Shown here one piece after another: positions 38,949 to 47,451 of a DNA stretch of 64,000 nt (position 1 is the first letter of the stretch; each line of letters begins with the position of its first letter). Location: assembly GCA_947172645.1 (NCBI GenBank), contig CAMWBY010000014.1:62001-126000 (forward strand), given 5' to 3'. Made by a program: the position numbers and the translations under genes. Under the pieces are notes generated by a model that ran no database searches, was not told the origin of the DNA, and saw nothing but the letters and a program-made list of their open reading frames with translations. Origin of the DNA: an uncultured Lachnospiraceae bacterium (GTDB lineage Bacteria > Bacillota > Clostridia > Lachnospirales > Lachnospiraceae).

Positions 38949-40796
38949 TTATCTGCATTCGAGGCTATACCCGCTCATCTGCACAAGCTCCAGAAATTCT
39001 TCTTTATATTCATCTTCCAAATCAATAGATTGCAATGCTTCCTCTACATGCCTTAGCGAGGCATTCTCAGGATATTTACTGTGGGACGCCAGAAGCCCGA
39101 ACTCGGCCACCGCCGCCGCAAAGACAAAATCATCTGAGGGCCTGTTCTGATAAGATTCATATCCCACCGGATATTCCAGTAAATTACTCTTGTCACTGTT
39201 AGGTTTCTTATAACGGATGCTGAGCGTAAGCCATTCTTTCGCGGCGGAAAAATCTGCGACTTTGCCCTCTAATTCTTCCTGATACTGCTTGCTGTATTTC
39301 AGTTCCTCGATTTCTCCTCTTGTCAGGCTGTTGGCGGAATCTTTCAGCATAATCTCATAAAGCGCTGTTACACTGTGTCCCGCTCCGATTTCTCCCGCAT
39401 CTTTCGTGTCATCGTCAAAATCTTCCTTTGCAAGCGCTCTGTTTTCATATCCTAACAGGCGGTAGCTTTCCACTACTGCAGGATTAAATTCCACCTGGAA
39501 TTTTACATCCTTACATATTGTCAGAAGCGTGGACGACATCTCCTCCACCAATACCTTTTTTGCCTCTTGCAGACAATCAATATAAGCGTAGTTGCCATTT
39601 CCTTTATCTGCAAGCGTTTCCATTTTATTATCTTTGAGATTGCCTGTGCCAAATCCTAAAACCGACAGGAAAATGCCGGATTCTTTTTTTTCTCCAATCA
39701 GCTCCTCCAGTTCTTCCTCACTGGTAAGCCCAATGTTCAAATCGCCGTCCGTCGCCAAGATAATCCGGTTATTGCCGCCTACAATATAGTTCGCCTCGGC
39801 TATGCCGTATGCTGTCTCTATCCCTTTGCTCCCATATGTACCGCCGCCCGCCTCCAATGCATTCAAGGCTTTCTTAATTTTACCGGTTTCATCTCCTCTG
39901 ACGCCGTCCAGTACGACTTCATCTTCTCCCGCATATGTCACGATGGATACCCTGTCTTTTTCCGTCAAGTTCTCCGCAAGCAGCCCGAATGACTCCTGTA
40001 ATAACGGAAGCTTATCATCGGAAAACATAGAACCGGATACATCAAGCAAAAATACAAGATTGGAAGCCGGAGCGTGGGAATAATCGATATCTTCTGTTTT
40101 CAGCCCAATCATCAGAAGCTGCGCGTCCTCGTTCCATGGACATGTACTAATCTGTGTCGTAACACCGAAGGGCTCCTGCCCTTTTGGTTCTTTATAATCA
40201 TAGGAAAAATAATTGAGCATCTCCTCGATTCTTGCAGCCCCGTCAGGAAGCATATCTATGTCATATCCATCCCGGATGAAACGGCGCAAATTGCTGTATG
40301 AAGCCGTATCCACGTCCGCCGCAAATGTAGACAATGGCTCCTTCATCACAGAAGAGAATCCTTTCTCCTCCCATTCGCTGTACTCTTCACCGGAAGAATC
40401 CTCCGGCTCCCAATCATAATCATAACAGGAACCCAGGTAACTATCATGGGGCGCCATAGATTTCTCTCTCCTGGCAGAATCGTCATATGCATCGTTTTTT
40501 ACAGAAGGCATTGGAGCCTCGTCCGCCGCGGAAACACTGCTTTCATCCATACCGCCTTCACTGCCATTCCAATCCTGCGCCGGTGCGCTTGCTTCTCCAT
40601 CTCCGCCTGCACTGTCTGCCCCTGCACTTTCCCCCGGAGACCCTGATTGTGCGCCGTCGCTTCCTATGGACTCGCTTTCCTCTGCATATCCGGGCTGTGT
40701 ACTGTCCGATTTCTCCATGCCGCCGCATCCCGTCAACAGAATCGCTCCTGCCAGACTAACCGATAACCCTCTTAATAAATAATTTCTCTTTTTCAT
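38949..40796 (-). CDS. VWA-domain lipoprotein (YfbK-like)
   Basis: Lipobox LTGCGG; NLVFLLDVSGSM; FAAAVAEFGLLASHSKYPENASL C-terminal region. Confidence 0.9.
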   Translation of the reverse strand: MKKRNYLLRGLSVSLAGAILLTGCGGMEKSDSTQPGYAEESESIGSDGAQSGSPGESAGADSAGGDGEASAPAQDWNGSEGGMDESSVSAADEAPMPSVKNDAYDDSARREKSMAPHDSYLGSCYDYDWEPEDSSGEEYSEWEEKGFSSVMKEPLSTFAADVDTASYSNLRRFIRDGYDIDMLPDGAARIEEMLNYFSYDYKEPKGQEPFGVTTQISTCPWNEDAQLLMIGLKTEDIDYSHAPASNLVFLLDVSGSMFSDDKLPLLQESFGLLAENLTEKDRVSIVTYAGEDEVVLDGVRGDETGKIKKALNALEAGGGTYGSKGIETAYGIAEANYIVGGNNRIILATDGDLNIGLTSEEELEELIGEKKESGIFLSVLGFGTGNLKDNKMETLADKGNGNYAYIDCLQEAKKVLVEEMSSTLLTICKDVKFQVEFNPAVVESYRLLGYENRALAKEDFDDDTKDAGEIGAGHSVTALYEIMLKDSANSLTRGEIEELKYSKQYQEELEGKVADFSAAKEWLTLSIRYKKPNSDKSNLLEYPVGYESYQNRPSDDFVFAAAVAEFGLLASHSKYPENASLRHVEEALQSIDLEDEYKEEFLELVQMSGYSLECR

Positions 40797-40840
40797 AATT
40801 TACCCTCCCCGCTACAGTATATTGCATTGTGTTTCTATAC

Positions 40841-40871
40841 ATAATACCTGTCGGGAGGATAAAAGGTTGCA
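40841..40871 (-). promoter_or_regulatory. Putative ECF-sigma promoter upstream of VWA lipoprotein
   Basis: TGCAAC-N19-TATTAT on the minus strand; same -35 and spacing upstream of both neighbouring minus-strand ECF sigma genes. Confidence 0.45.
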
Positions 40872-40886
40872 AAATGATTTTATTTT

Positions 40887-42176
40887 TTATGACTCATCCA
40901 AATCCACCACCGTACCAAACACAGCGCACTCCTCAATTAACTCCTGAAAACTCTTTTGATTGTCCGGACGCTCAGATACGCTTTTCATATCCGCCCACTC
41001 GCTAAAATCACACAGATAAATATACAGCCTGGAAATATCATGCCCGGCAATCGCATACACCTCGCCGTCCATACCTGTCGCTAGCCTGATTTCCTCCCCG
41101 TCGGCGTCAAAGACCACCGCTGTCAATGCCTCCTTCGTTCCGCTAACATAGTTGAGCGTCATTTCTACCGCCGAAAGTTCTATGCTTTCAATCCCAATTC
41201 CTTTTTCATCCACTTCGTTAATTTCAATTATTCTTGCAGTCGTATCCTGCTGTACGATGGGCACTTTAAAATTCCACTCTCCATCCTGATACCAATGCTG
41301 ATACTTATTCGGAAAACCAATCCACTCTCTCGGCAGGCTGTTCCGGTACTGTGTTATCTCTTCGTCCGACATCTGCGAGAGTTCTTCCTCGCTCTTCATC
41401 CCTTCCGGCCGCGTGGGATTTTTCAAAGTGCCTATAATCTGTGTAATTCCAAGTTCCATCTCAAACTGTGACGGAATATCATAATAATCCTCCCACTCTT
41501 CGGTAAATTCCGGGTATTCTTCACCCTTCGCGTCAGCCTCGTCCACCGCCTTATCATACCTTCTTGTATCTAAAGAAAGTTCTGAATAATCAATTCTCAT
41601 AATTCCGATAAAAGTGTGGTCATCTTCGAATTTACCCTCTAATCTTCTCCTCGTTGCAATGGAATCTCCCGTTCGGAAAGAATAAGTCTCTTCCGTCTTC
41701 AAAGTCAAAAACTGCCCGCCGTTCTCCACATAAGCCGCCATTTCAGGAAAGGGCTCTTTGCTTACAATCCGGACACCGATAAAAAGCGCCTGGTTTGAAA
41801 CATATTCCTGTTCTAAAGTAACCGTAAGCCCTTCCTCCTCCACGTGGTACAAAGAATCCTCTCCTTCATGCAAGACAGACGATTCTTCCTCGGGAAGATT
41901 CCCGAGAGGGAACACATCGGCTACCTTGGCAAATATCGTTCCAAGAATAGGAATCTCCCTTGCCATCACCGGATTCATGACACAGAAGAGAAAGGTCAGA
42001 CATAAGACTGCTGCCGTACTGCCGCATGTAATCCATGCTTTTCTCCAAATTCTGCTTCTTTTCCTTGCCCTGATGATTTTATATGCCTCGTCAATCCTGG
42101 CATCGATAATATCGCTCTCCTCCAGTTCCGCTCCCAAAACATCATACAATATTTTATCTGCTTTATCTCTATGCAT
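40887..42176 (-). CDS. DUF4179-like membrane protein, probable anti-sigma factor
   Basis: Cytoplasmic N-terminus, single TM, follows the ECF sigma gene. Confidence 0.7.
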   Translation of the reverse strand: MHRDKADKILYDVLGAELEESDIIDARIDEAYKIIRARKRSRIWRKAWITCGSTAAVLCLTFLFCVMNPVMAREIPILGTIFAKVADVFPLGNLPEEESSVLHEGEDSLYHVEEEGLTVTLEQEYVSNQALFIGVRIVSKEPFPEMAAYVENGGQFLTLKTEETYSFRTGDSIATRRRLEGKFEDDHTFIGIMRIDYSELSLDTRRYDKAVDEADAKGEEYPEFTEEWEDYYDIPSQFEMELGITQIIGTLKNPTRPEGMKSEEELSQMSDEEITQYRNSLPREWIGFPNKYQHWYQDGEWNFKVPIVQQDTTARIIEINEVDEKGIGIESIELSAVEMTLNYVSGTKEALTAVVFDADGEEIRLATGMDGEVYAIAGHDISRLYIYLCDFSEWADMKSVSERPDNQKSFQELIEECAVFGTVVDLDES

Positions 42177-42248
42177 TCTAATCCTCCATTCGCGATTTCA
42201 ATGACTTGTACTATAAATTCTTCGCTTACTTTTATAAATACTTCCATA

Positions 42249-42761
42249 TCACTGTAACTGTTCGCGCAGCTGCTCCTTTCCACGATGCAGCCTGCTCTTG
42301 ACCGTATTCTCCTTCATATCCAAAACAGCGGCAATTTCTTTCGTCGTAAACTGTTCTCCATAGTATAACTGGAAAATAGTACGGCTGTCCTCCGGCAGAC
42401 TGAGAAGTAATTGCTTAAATTCCACATATGCCCTGCCATGGTCCATACTGCCTGCCTGTCCCGTCTCAAAATGGTCCGGAAAATGTACCGTTTTTTTATT
42501 CTGCCGCCACATTTTCGTACAGTGATTAATTAATATCCTCACAAGCCATGTCTTAAAATGCTCCCCTTTTTTCAGAGTATTTATATGCTCATAAGCTGAC
42601 AAAATCGTATCTTGTATGGCGTCGGCAACATCCTCGTCATTACCCAGATACCCGTATGCGACTCTCCGCAATGTCATCCTACATTCTTCTATTAAGCAAA
42701 TAAATGCCTCTGCATCTCCACGTTGTGCTTTTCTGACCAAAGTATCCATCATTTCCTCCAA
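42249..42761 (-). CDS. ECF RNA polymerase sigma factor
   Basis: GNDEDVADAIQDTILSAYEHI...FKTWLVRILINHC...TKEIAAVLDMKENTVKSRLHRGKEQL. Confidence 0.94.
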   Translation of the reverse strand: MEEMMDTLVRKAQRGDAEAFICLIEECRMTLRRVAYGYLGNDEDVADAIQDTILSAYEHINTLKKGEHFKTWLVRILINHCTKMWRQNKKTVHFPDHFETGQAGSMDHGRAYVEFKQLLLSLPEDSRTIFQLYYGEQFTTKEIAAVLDMKENTVKSRLHRGKEQLREQLQ

Positions 42762-42810
42762 AATAGTTTCCTACCGCGGTTTATAACTCGAACTCTTTCA
42801 ACTTGTGCAC

Positions 42811-42841
42811 ATTAGATAAAGATGTGAGGCATTTAGTTGCA
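42811..42841 (-). promoter_or_regulatory. Putative ECF-sigma promoter
   Basis: TGCAAC-N19-TCTAAT upstream of 42249-42761. Confidence 0.4.
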
Positions 42842-42867
42842 TGATTTCCCACATATGAATTTAAAAT

Positions 42868-43632
42868 TTACTCCTCGACATTCATTAGCAGCTCATATGC
42901 ATCCTCCACAAATGCTTTCTTTTCTGTATACTGACTTGTCTCCCCTGTAATCACATACTTTTTCTTGTTTATATGCACGTAGGCGTACCACATTTCATCT
43001 TGCTCCTTGGACACATAAAACCGAAGCCCCCGCAGAATCACACACTCTGTATCGGCATTTCCATAAAAATCGGGGATTTCTTCTACCTCTTCAACAGAAA
43101 GAAATACATCCGCAAAACCCATTTCTTTATCCGTCGCATACTCATCCGCTCCTGCAGAACCTGCTTCGGTATTCGTCATGTTTTTCATGTTTTCCTCCAT
43201 ATCAGCCAAATCCGCTTCCTCATGGGGCATATCCGTATCTGTAACCGCCGAACCGCCCGCATCCTCCGCCATCTCGGTCTGTTCAGATGTCGTACATGTA
43301 TCTCCTGTTTCTCCTTCCGCCATTGTTTCTCCTGCCATCGCCGAATCTGTCTGTGCGGAGTCAGATAGACCCATCCGGCTTCGCAGCACAATGGCTGACA
43401 CATTCACAAACACAAAAAATACTGCCGCTGCTGCTATCGGAAATACCCACTTACGTGCATATGCCGAAGCTTTTTTCTGTGTCCGCTCTCTCTTTTTCTG
43501 CACTATATTGTTTTGCGCCGCGTCCTCCCTTTGTATCCGCGTTTCTTCTTCCTGCATCGCCAGTTTCGTTCTCTCAATCAAATATGCCGGCGCATGTATC
43601 TGTGAAGTTTTTTTTTGATATCGCTCCATCAT
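42868..43632 (-). CDS. Single-TM protein encoded after ECF sigma gene, probable anti-sigma
   Basis: TM segment KWVFPIAAAAVFFVFVNVSAIV; adjacent to sigma gene. Confidence 0.6.
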   Translation of the reverse strand: MMERYQKKTSQIHAPAYLIERTKLAMQEEETRIQREDAAQNNIVQKKRERTQKKASAYARKWVFPIAAAAVFFVFVNVSAIVLRSRMGLSDSAQTDSAMAGETMAEGETGDTCTTSEQTEMAEDAGGSAVTDTDMPHEEADLADMEENMKNMTNTEAGSAGADEYATDKEMGFADVFLSVEEVEEIPDFYGNADTECVILRGLRFYVSKEQDEMWYAYVHINKKKYVITGETSQYTEKKAFVEDAYELLMNVEE

Positions 43633-43657
43633 AATTATGCTTTCCTTCTAATCTTTC

Positions 43658-44164
43658 CTAAATAATATCTGTACGGCTGCCATCAAGCATTTTTTTCAAC
43701 ATCCCACGCGCCCGCCGCATCTGCGACTTGACCGTACTCTCTTTCTGCTCAGTCAATTGCGCAATCTCTGCCACCGTCCGTTCTTCAAAATAGTATAAAT
43801 GTATCACCACCCGATACTTTGGCGGAAGTTTCTGCATTGCCTCCCAAACCGGGTGTTCTTCGGGCAGTTCATAAACTCCGTTGTCTCCTGCCATCCGTTC
43901 CGGCGTATCTATATAATCCACGTTCTTATTCCAATACTGGCCATAATACTTCTTCGCGCAATTAATTGTCACCCGGATTAACCATGCCTTCACATGCTCC
44001 CATGATTCCAAATCCCGTATATGGCTTACCAACCGCACAAACACTTCCTGAAACAGGTCGTCCGCATCCACTGTATTCTTCATCTGGGATAACGCCAGTC
44101 GGTATACCATATCGGCATACCTGTCAATCGCCGCATCCGCCGTAATCCTCTCCTCTTTTGCCAT
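43658..44164 (-). CDS. ECF RNA polymerase sigma factor
   Basis: VDADDLFQEVFVRLVSHI, AEIAQLTEQKESTVKSQMRRARGML; start MAKEERIT chosen because the putative promoter overlaps the longer ORF start at 44224. Confidence 0.93.
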   Translation of the reverse strand: MAKEERITADAAIDRYADMVYRLALSQMKNTVDADDLFQEVFVRLVSHIRDLESWEHVKAWLIRVTINCAKKYYGQYWNKNVDYIDTPERMAGDNGVYELPEEHPVWEAMQKLPPKYRVVIHLYYFEERTVAEIAQLTEQKESTVKSQMRRARGMLKKMLDGSRTDII

Positions 44165-44192
44165 AAAAAAATCCCCTGTCAATTCCTTACTT

Positions 44193-44223
44193 TGAATACC
44201 CCCATAATCCATAAAAAGTTGCA
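44193..44223 (-). promoter_or_regulatory. Putative ECF-sigma promoter
   Basis: TGCAAC-N19-TATTCA upstream of 43658-44164. Confidence 0.4.
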
Positions 44224-44305
44224 TGAATGATGATGAATCTATTTTATTCTTTTTTTGTGCACTTTTGCAACTACGACTCTTATATTTATCAATACCGTTT
44301 AGTTC

Positions 44306-45094
44306 TTACTCTTTTCTGAATATATCAAGCGTGTAGTTAGAATATCCTATCATATCTTGCCTTTCACAAGTTGCAAAGTGATACTTCAAATAAAGTTCAT
44401 ACATTCGGTCGTCCATCCGGTCTACGGTTTCTCTCATATGATTCGTGTAGCCGTCTGAAGCAACAAAATGCAGTTGAGTAACGTGAAACGCAGAACGAAG
44501 CCTGTCAATATCTTCCTTCCGGTGCAATTCAAAAATATCCCACGGATTCGAGAAAGTGTCAAAAGTCTCTGTGTTGAGCATACATTTGTCGATGATATTG
44601 TATATTTCCCCTTGGACAAATCCATATGACAAGATACTTGCATCGCCCATACAATACGCTGCAAAAATAATGCCACCTTTCTTTGTCACCCGGATTGCTT
44701 CCGATAACGCTTTCAGTTTATCTTCGGTCGTAAATAGATGGTACATGGGGCCGAGCAACAGAGTAATATCATAAACATTAATTTCAAAAGCAGACAGATT
44801 CATGGCGTTACCTTGTGTAATCGTAATCAGTTCACCTTCGGTTGTGTTTTGCTTAAAGATTTCGATGTTACTCTCAACAAGTTCTACTGCGTCCACCCGG
44901 TAACCTTTTTGCGCTAAAGCGTGACTATACCGGCCTGTTGCCGCACCAATTTCCAAGACCCTCATACCTGGTCTAAGATATTTTTCTACGTACTTCATCG
45001 TAGTAAGATACTCTACCATCCCATGTTGAGAGGTAAGACGACCATCCTCATCGTATCCCTCATAATAGCTTGTTATATAGTCTTTCGTTTCCAT
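44306..45094 (-). CDS. Class I SAM-dependent methyltransferase
   Basis: GMRVLEIGAATGRYSHALAQKGYRVDAVELVESNI, LLLGPMYHL. Confidence 0.92.
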   Translation of the reverse strand: METKDYITSYYEGYDEDGRLTSQHGMVEYLTTMKYVEKYLRPGMRVLEIGAATGRYSHALAQKGYRVDAVELVESNIEIFKQNTTEGELITITQGNAMNLSAFEINVYDITLLLGPMYHLFTTEDKLKALSEAIRVTKKGGIIFAAYCMGDASILSYGFVQGEIYNIIDKCMLNTETFDTFSNPWDIFELHRKEDIDRLRSAFHVTQLHFVASDGYTNHMRETVDRMDDRMYELYLKYHFATCERQDMIGYSNYTLDIFRKE

Positions 45095-45173
45095 CTCGGA
45101 ACCTCCTTTATACTGTCATAACTTCTTACAAAATTGAAATACCCTATTGGTTCGTTGTTCACGGAAATAAAAA

Positions 45174-45209
45174 CAGTGCAGGCTAAAAATGCACTCATAG
45201 CCTGCACTG
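45174..45209 (-). terminator. Rho-independent terminator/attenuator hairpin
   Basis: Perfect 11-bp inverted repeat CAGTGCAGGCT/AGCCTGCACTG, followed on the minus strand by TTTTTATTT. Confidence 0.75.
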
Positions 45210-45239
45210 CATTTATCTTAATCATATTAGAAAAGTATT

Positions 45240-45353
45240 CTAATTACTTGAATAAGAGTATAGCAATGTAAGCCCGTCTCTCTGCCAATAATAAGCAGGG
45301 ACTGCGGACTGCATAACGACTACATTATAAAAACGCCCGATACGCTTCAACAT
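45240..45353 (-). CDS. 37-aa small ORF with consensus promoter and RBS (leader peptide or small protein)
   Basis: MLKRIGRFYNVVVMQSAVPAYYWQRDGLTLLYSYSSN*; AGGAGG 7 nt before ATG; TTGACA-N17-CATAAT upstream. Confidence 0.65.
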   Translation of the reverse strand: MLKRIGRFYNVVVMQSAVPAYYWQRDGLTLLYSYSSN

Positions 45354-45380
45354 TGCTTTACCTCCTGAAGAATTTTAAAT

Positions 45381-45409
45381 ATTATGCGCCCCTGCTATGC
45401 AGATGTCAA
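45381..45409 (-). promoter_or_regulatory. Sigma-A-type promoter of the small ORF
   Basis: Minus-strand TTGACA (45404-45409), 17-nt spacer, CATAAT (45381-45386). Confidence 0.7.
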
Positions 45410-45575
45410 GATGTTTCAGAAAATTTCAAGTTAACCCCGTCACCTTTCGCACTTTTCACTCGTTTATATGGTAAGAGGCCTCTATAATATATGTATGATA
45501 TAAATATACTCTTAGGTAGGCACCCGGCACCCGATATTGCGAGAGCCTATTTAGACAGAAGGGAGGGAGTCAAAT

Positions 45576-46046
45576 GTGAATAAAAAGAGCGAACCGGACG
45601 TCAAATATATCTTACAAACCTACGGCGATATGCTCTACCGCACCGCCTACCTGCTTTTAGGCAATCCCCATGATGTACAGGATGTTCTACAGGAAGTTTT
45701 GCTGCGTTATATGGAAAAATCTCCAACCTTCCTGACTCCAAGCCATGAAAAAGCATGGTTACTGCGCGTAACATCCAATTGCTGCAAAGACTGCCTGCGG
45801 TTTTGTAAGCGTCATACTTATATAGATTTGGAACAGATACAGGAATACTTACCTGCACCGGAAGAAAAGCAGCGTATTCAGGAACTTTACACACTGCCTG
45901 CCAAATGGAAAACCGTGCTTATTCTTTACTATTTCGAGGGATATACAGTCAAAGAAATCGCCAAAATCATAGGTTTATCGGAAAATGCCGTCAAAAAAAG
46001 ACTGCAAAGAGCGCGGGAAGCGTTGAAATTAGAATTGACGTCATAA
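45576..46046 (+). CDS. ECF RNA polymerase sigma factor
   Basis: GNPHDVQDVLQEVLLRYMEK, VKEIAKIIGLSENAVKKRLQRAREALK. Confidence 0.93.
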   Translation: MNKKSEPDVKYILQTYGDMLYRTAYLLLGNPHDVQDVLQEVLLRYMEKSPTFLTPSHEKAWLLRVTSNCCKDCLRFCKRHTYIDLEQIQEYLPAPEEKQRIQELYTLPAKWKTVLILYYFEGYTVKEIAKIIGLSENAVKKRLQRAREALKLELTS

Positions 46047-46096
46047 TCAGCAGAAAGTAAACATCCCATAGAAATCTAAAACAAGGAGAATGTTTG

Positions 46097-46186
46097 ATGG
46101 CGGACATATATTTAAGATTTGCGGATTTAGATCAACAAAATAACGCTCTATGCCACACAAACGCTCCGGAACGGAGGTTCATATGA
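46097..46186 (+). CDS. 29-aa micro-ORF overlapping next gene start
   Basis: MADIYLRFADLDQQNNALCHTNAPERRFI*; AAGGAG RBS; ATGA overlap with ATG at 46183. Confidence 0.45.
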   Translation: MADIYLRFADLDQQNNALCHTNAPERRFI

Positions 46187-46713
46187 AAGAAAAAGATATG
46201 ATACAAATCAAGGAATCCATTACAATGCCGTCTGAAATGACGGATACATTAACGCAAAATTGCATGAAATCCCATAGAAAGCACTATCGGTACAGCCGTT
46301 ATTCCAAACTGTGCGCCGTGCTGATATCTCTCTTGTTAATCGGGGCGGCAGGCTCTACCTCCTTAGCCGCATACAATGTTTACCAGGAGAAACAGCTTGC
46401 CGTCTTCATGGATGTCGGCATAACACAGGAAGAAATCAATGTAATCGGCAGTGAACTTGCTCAGATACCCGGAGTCGCATCTTACCATTTTGTCAGCGCA
46501 GACGAGGCGTGGGCGGAATTTAAAGCTGAATATCTGGGAGATTGCGCAGAAGATTTCGATGAAAATCCTCTGGCTGACTCTTTTAACTATGAAGTAAGCA
46601 TATGGCTCGGCGCAAACACACAACAAGTCCGGGAGCAAATCAGCCAACTAGACGGTGTACGGCGTGTCACAACAATACGGGAAGCAAACAAGCTACAGGA
46701 AACTATGGAGTGA
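46183..46713 (+). CDS. Single-TM protein with stand-alone FtsX extracellular-like domain, in anti-sigma position
   Basis: LAVFMDVGITQEEINVIGSELAQIPGVASYHFVSADEAWAEFKAEYLG...ENPLADSFNYEVSIWLG...LDGVRRV matches the pattern of the FtsX ECD; no permease TMs. Confidence 0.8.
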   Translation: MKEKDMIQIKESITMPSEMTDTLTQNCMKSHRKHYRYSRYSKLCAVLISLLLIGAAGSTSLAAYNVYQEKQLAVFMDVGITQEEINVIGSELAQIPGVASYHFVSADEAWAEFKAEYLGDCAEDFDENPLADSFNYEVSIWLGANTQQVREQISQLDGVRRVTTIREANKLQETME

Positions 46714-46877
46714 CAGATTCTCTTTTGTCGTGTATAACCCATTAAATTTCTAAATGACATGCCTGTGCCATATTCATTTATATAAGAAAACATGGCACAG
46801 GCATACAAATAATTTATCTATATTCTATTCTTACATCGCATATAAATTATAAATTTAGTAATATATTTTTTCTCCTC

Positions 46878-47342
46878 TTATTTACCAGAGAAGAGTACAT
46901 TTCCTTCTGTATCCTTGATGTTTATATTTTCTTGTTCTTCAGCTCCGATGGCAGTTGCCACTACTTTCGCTACCTCGGCCGCATCATCCTGCGTAAAGTC
47001 ATCTTGCAACTCCAGACAAATATTCGCCTGCATCTCATCTATACTGCCGAATAATGCCACATTAGCATCTTTAACAGAAGAATAAGCATCCAAAATATCA
47101 TCCGCTAAAGTTATCTCCAAGTATTTCATATACTTCTCTTCCTGGTCTGTATCTTCATTGGAAAGCGCATCATCCAGATTGTATTCCGCTTCATCCGTAT
47201 CCTGGACAGAAGAAGCGTCTGCATAGTATTCGGGAGTACCTGGCTTGTCAGTGCGGCTTGTTTGTGCCCTTCCACATGCCGTAAACAGAACCGCTGACAT
47301 ACAAATTGTTAATATGCAAAATATTTTATGTGTATTTTTCAT
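46878..47342 (-). CDS. Lipoprotein of unknown function
   Basis: MKNTHKIFCILTICMSAVLFTACGRA lipobox. Confidence 0.7.
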   Translation of the reverse strand: MKNTHKIFCILTICMSAVLFTACGRAQTSRTDKPGTPEYYADASSVQDTDEAEYNLDDALSNEDTDQEEKYMKYLEITLADDILDAYSSVKDANVALFGSIDEMQANICLELQDDFTQDDAAEVAKVVATAIGAEEQENINIKDTEGNVLFSGK

Positions 47343-47451
47343 CTTTTCCTCCATTCCGAAACGTTTTCCGCTGTTTTTTATCATTGTATAGAAAACTTTA
47401 TTTTGCGTCAATAACCCCAGGCATTTAAGACACCAATATAATAAAAGTGTT

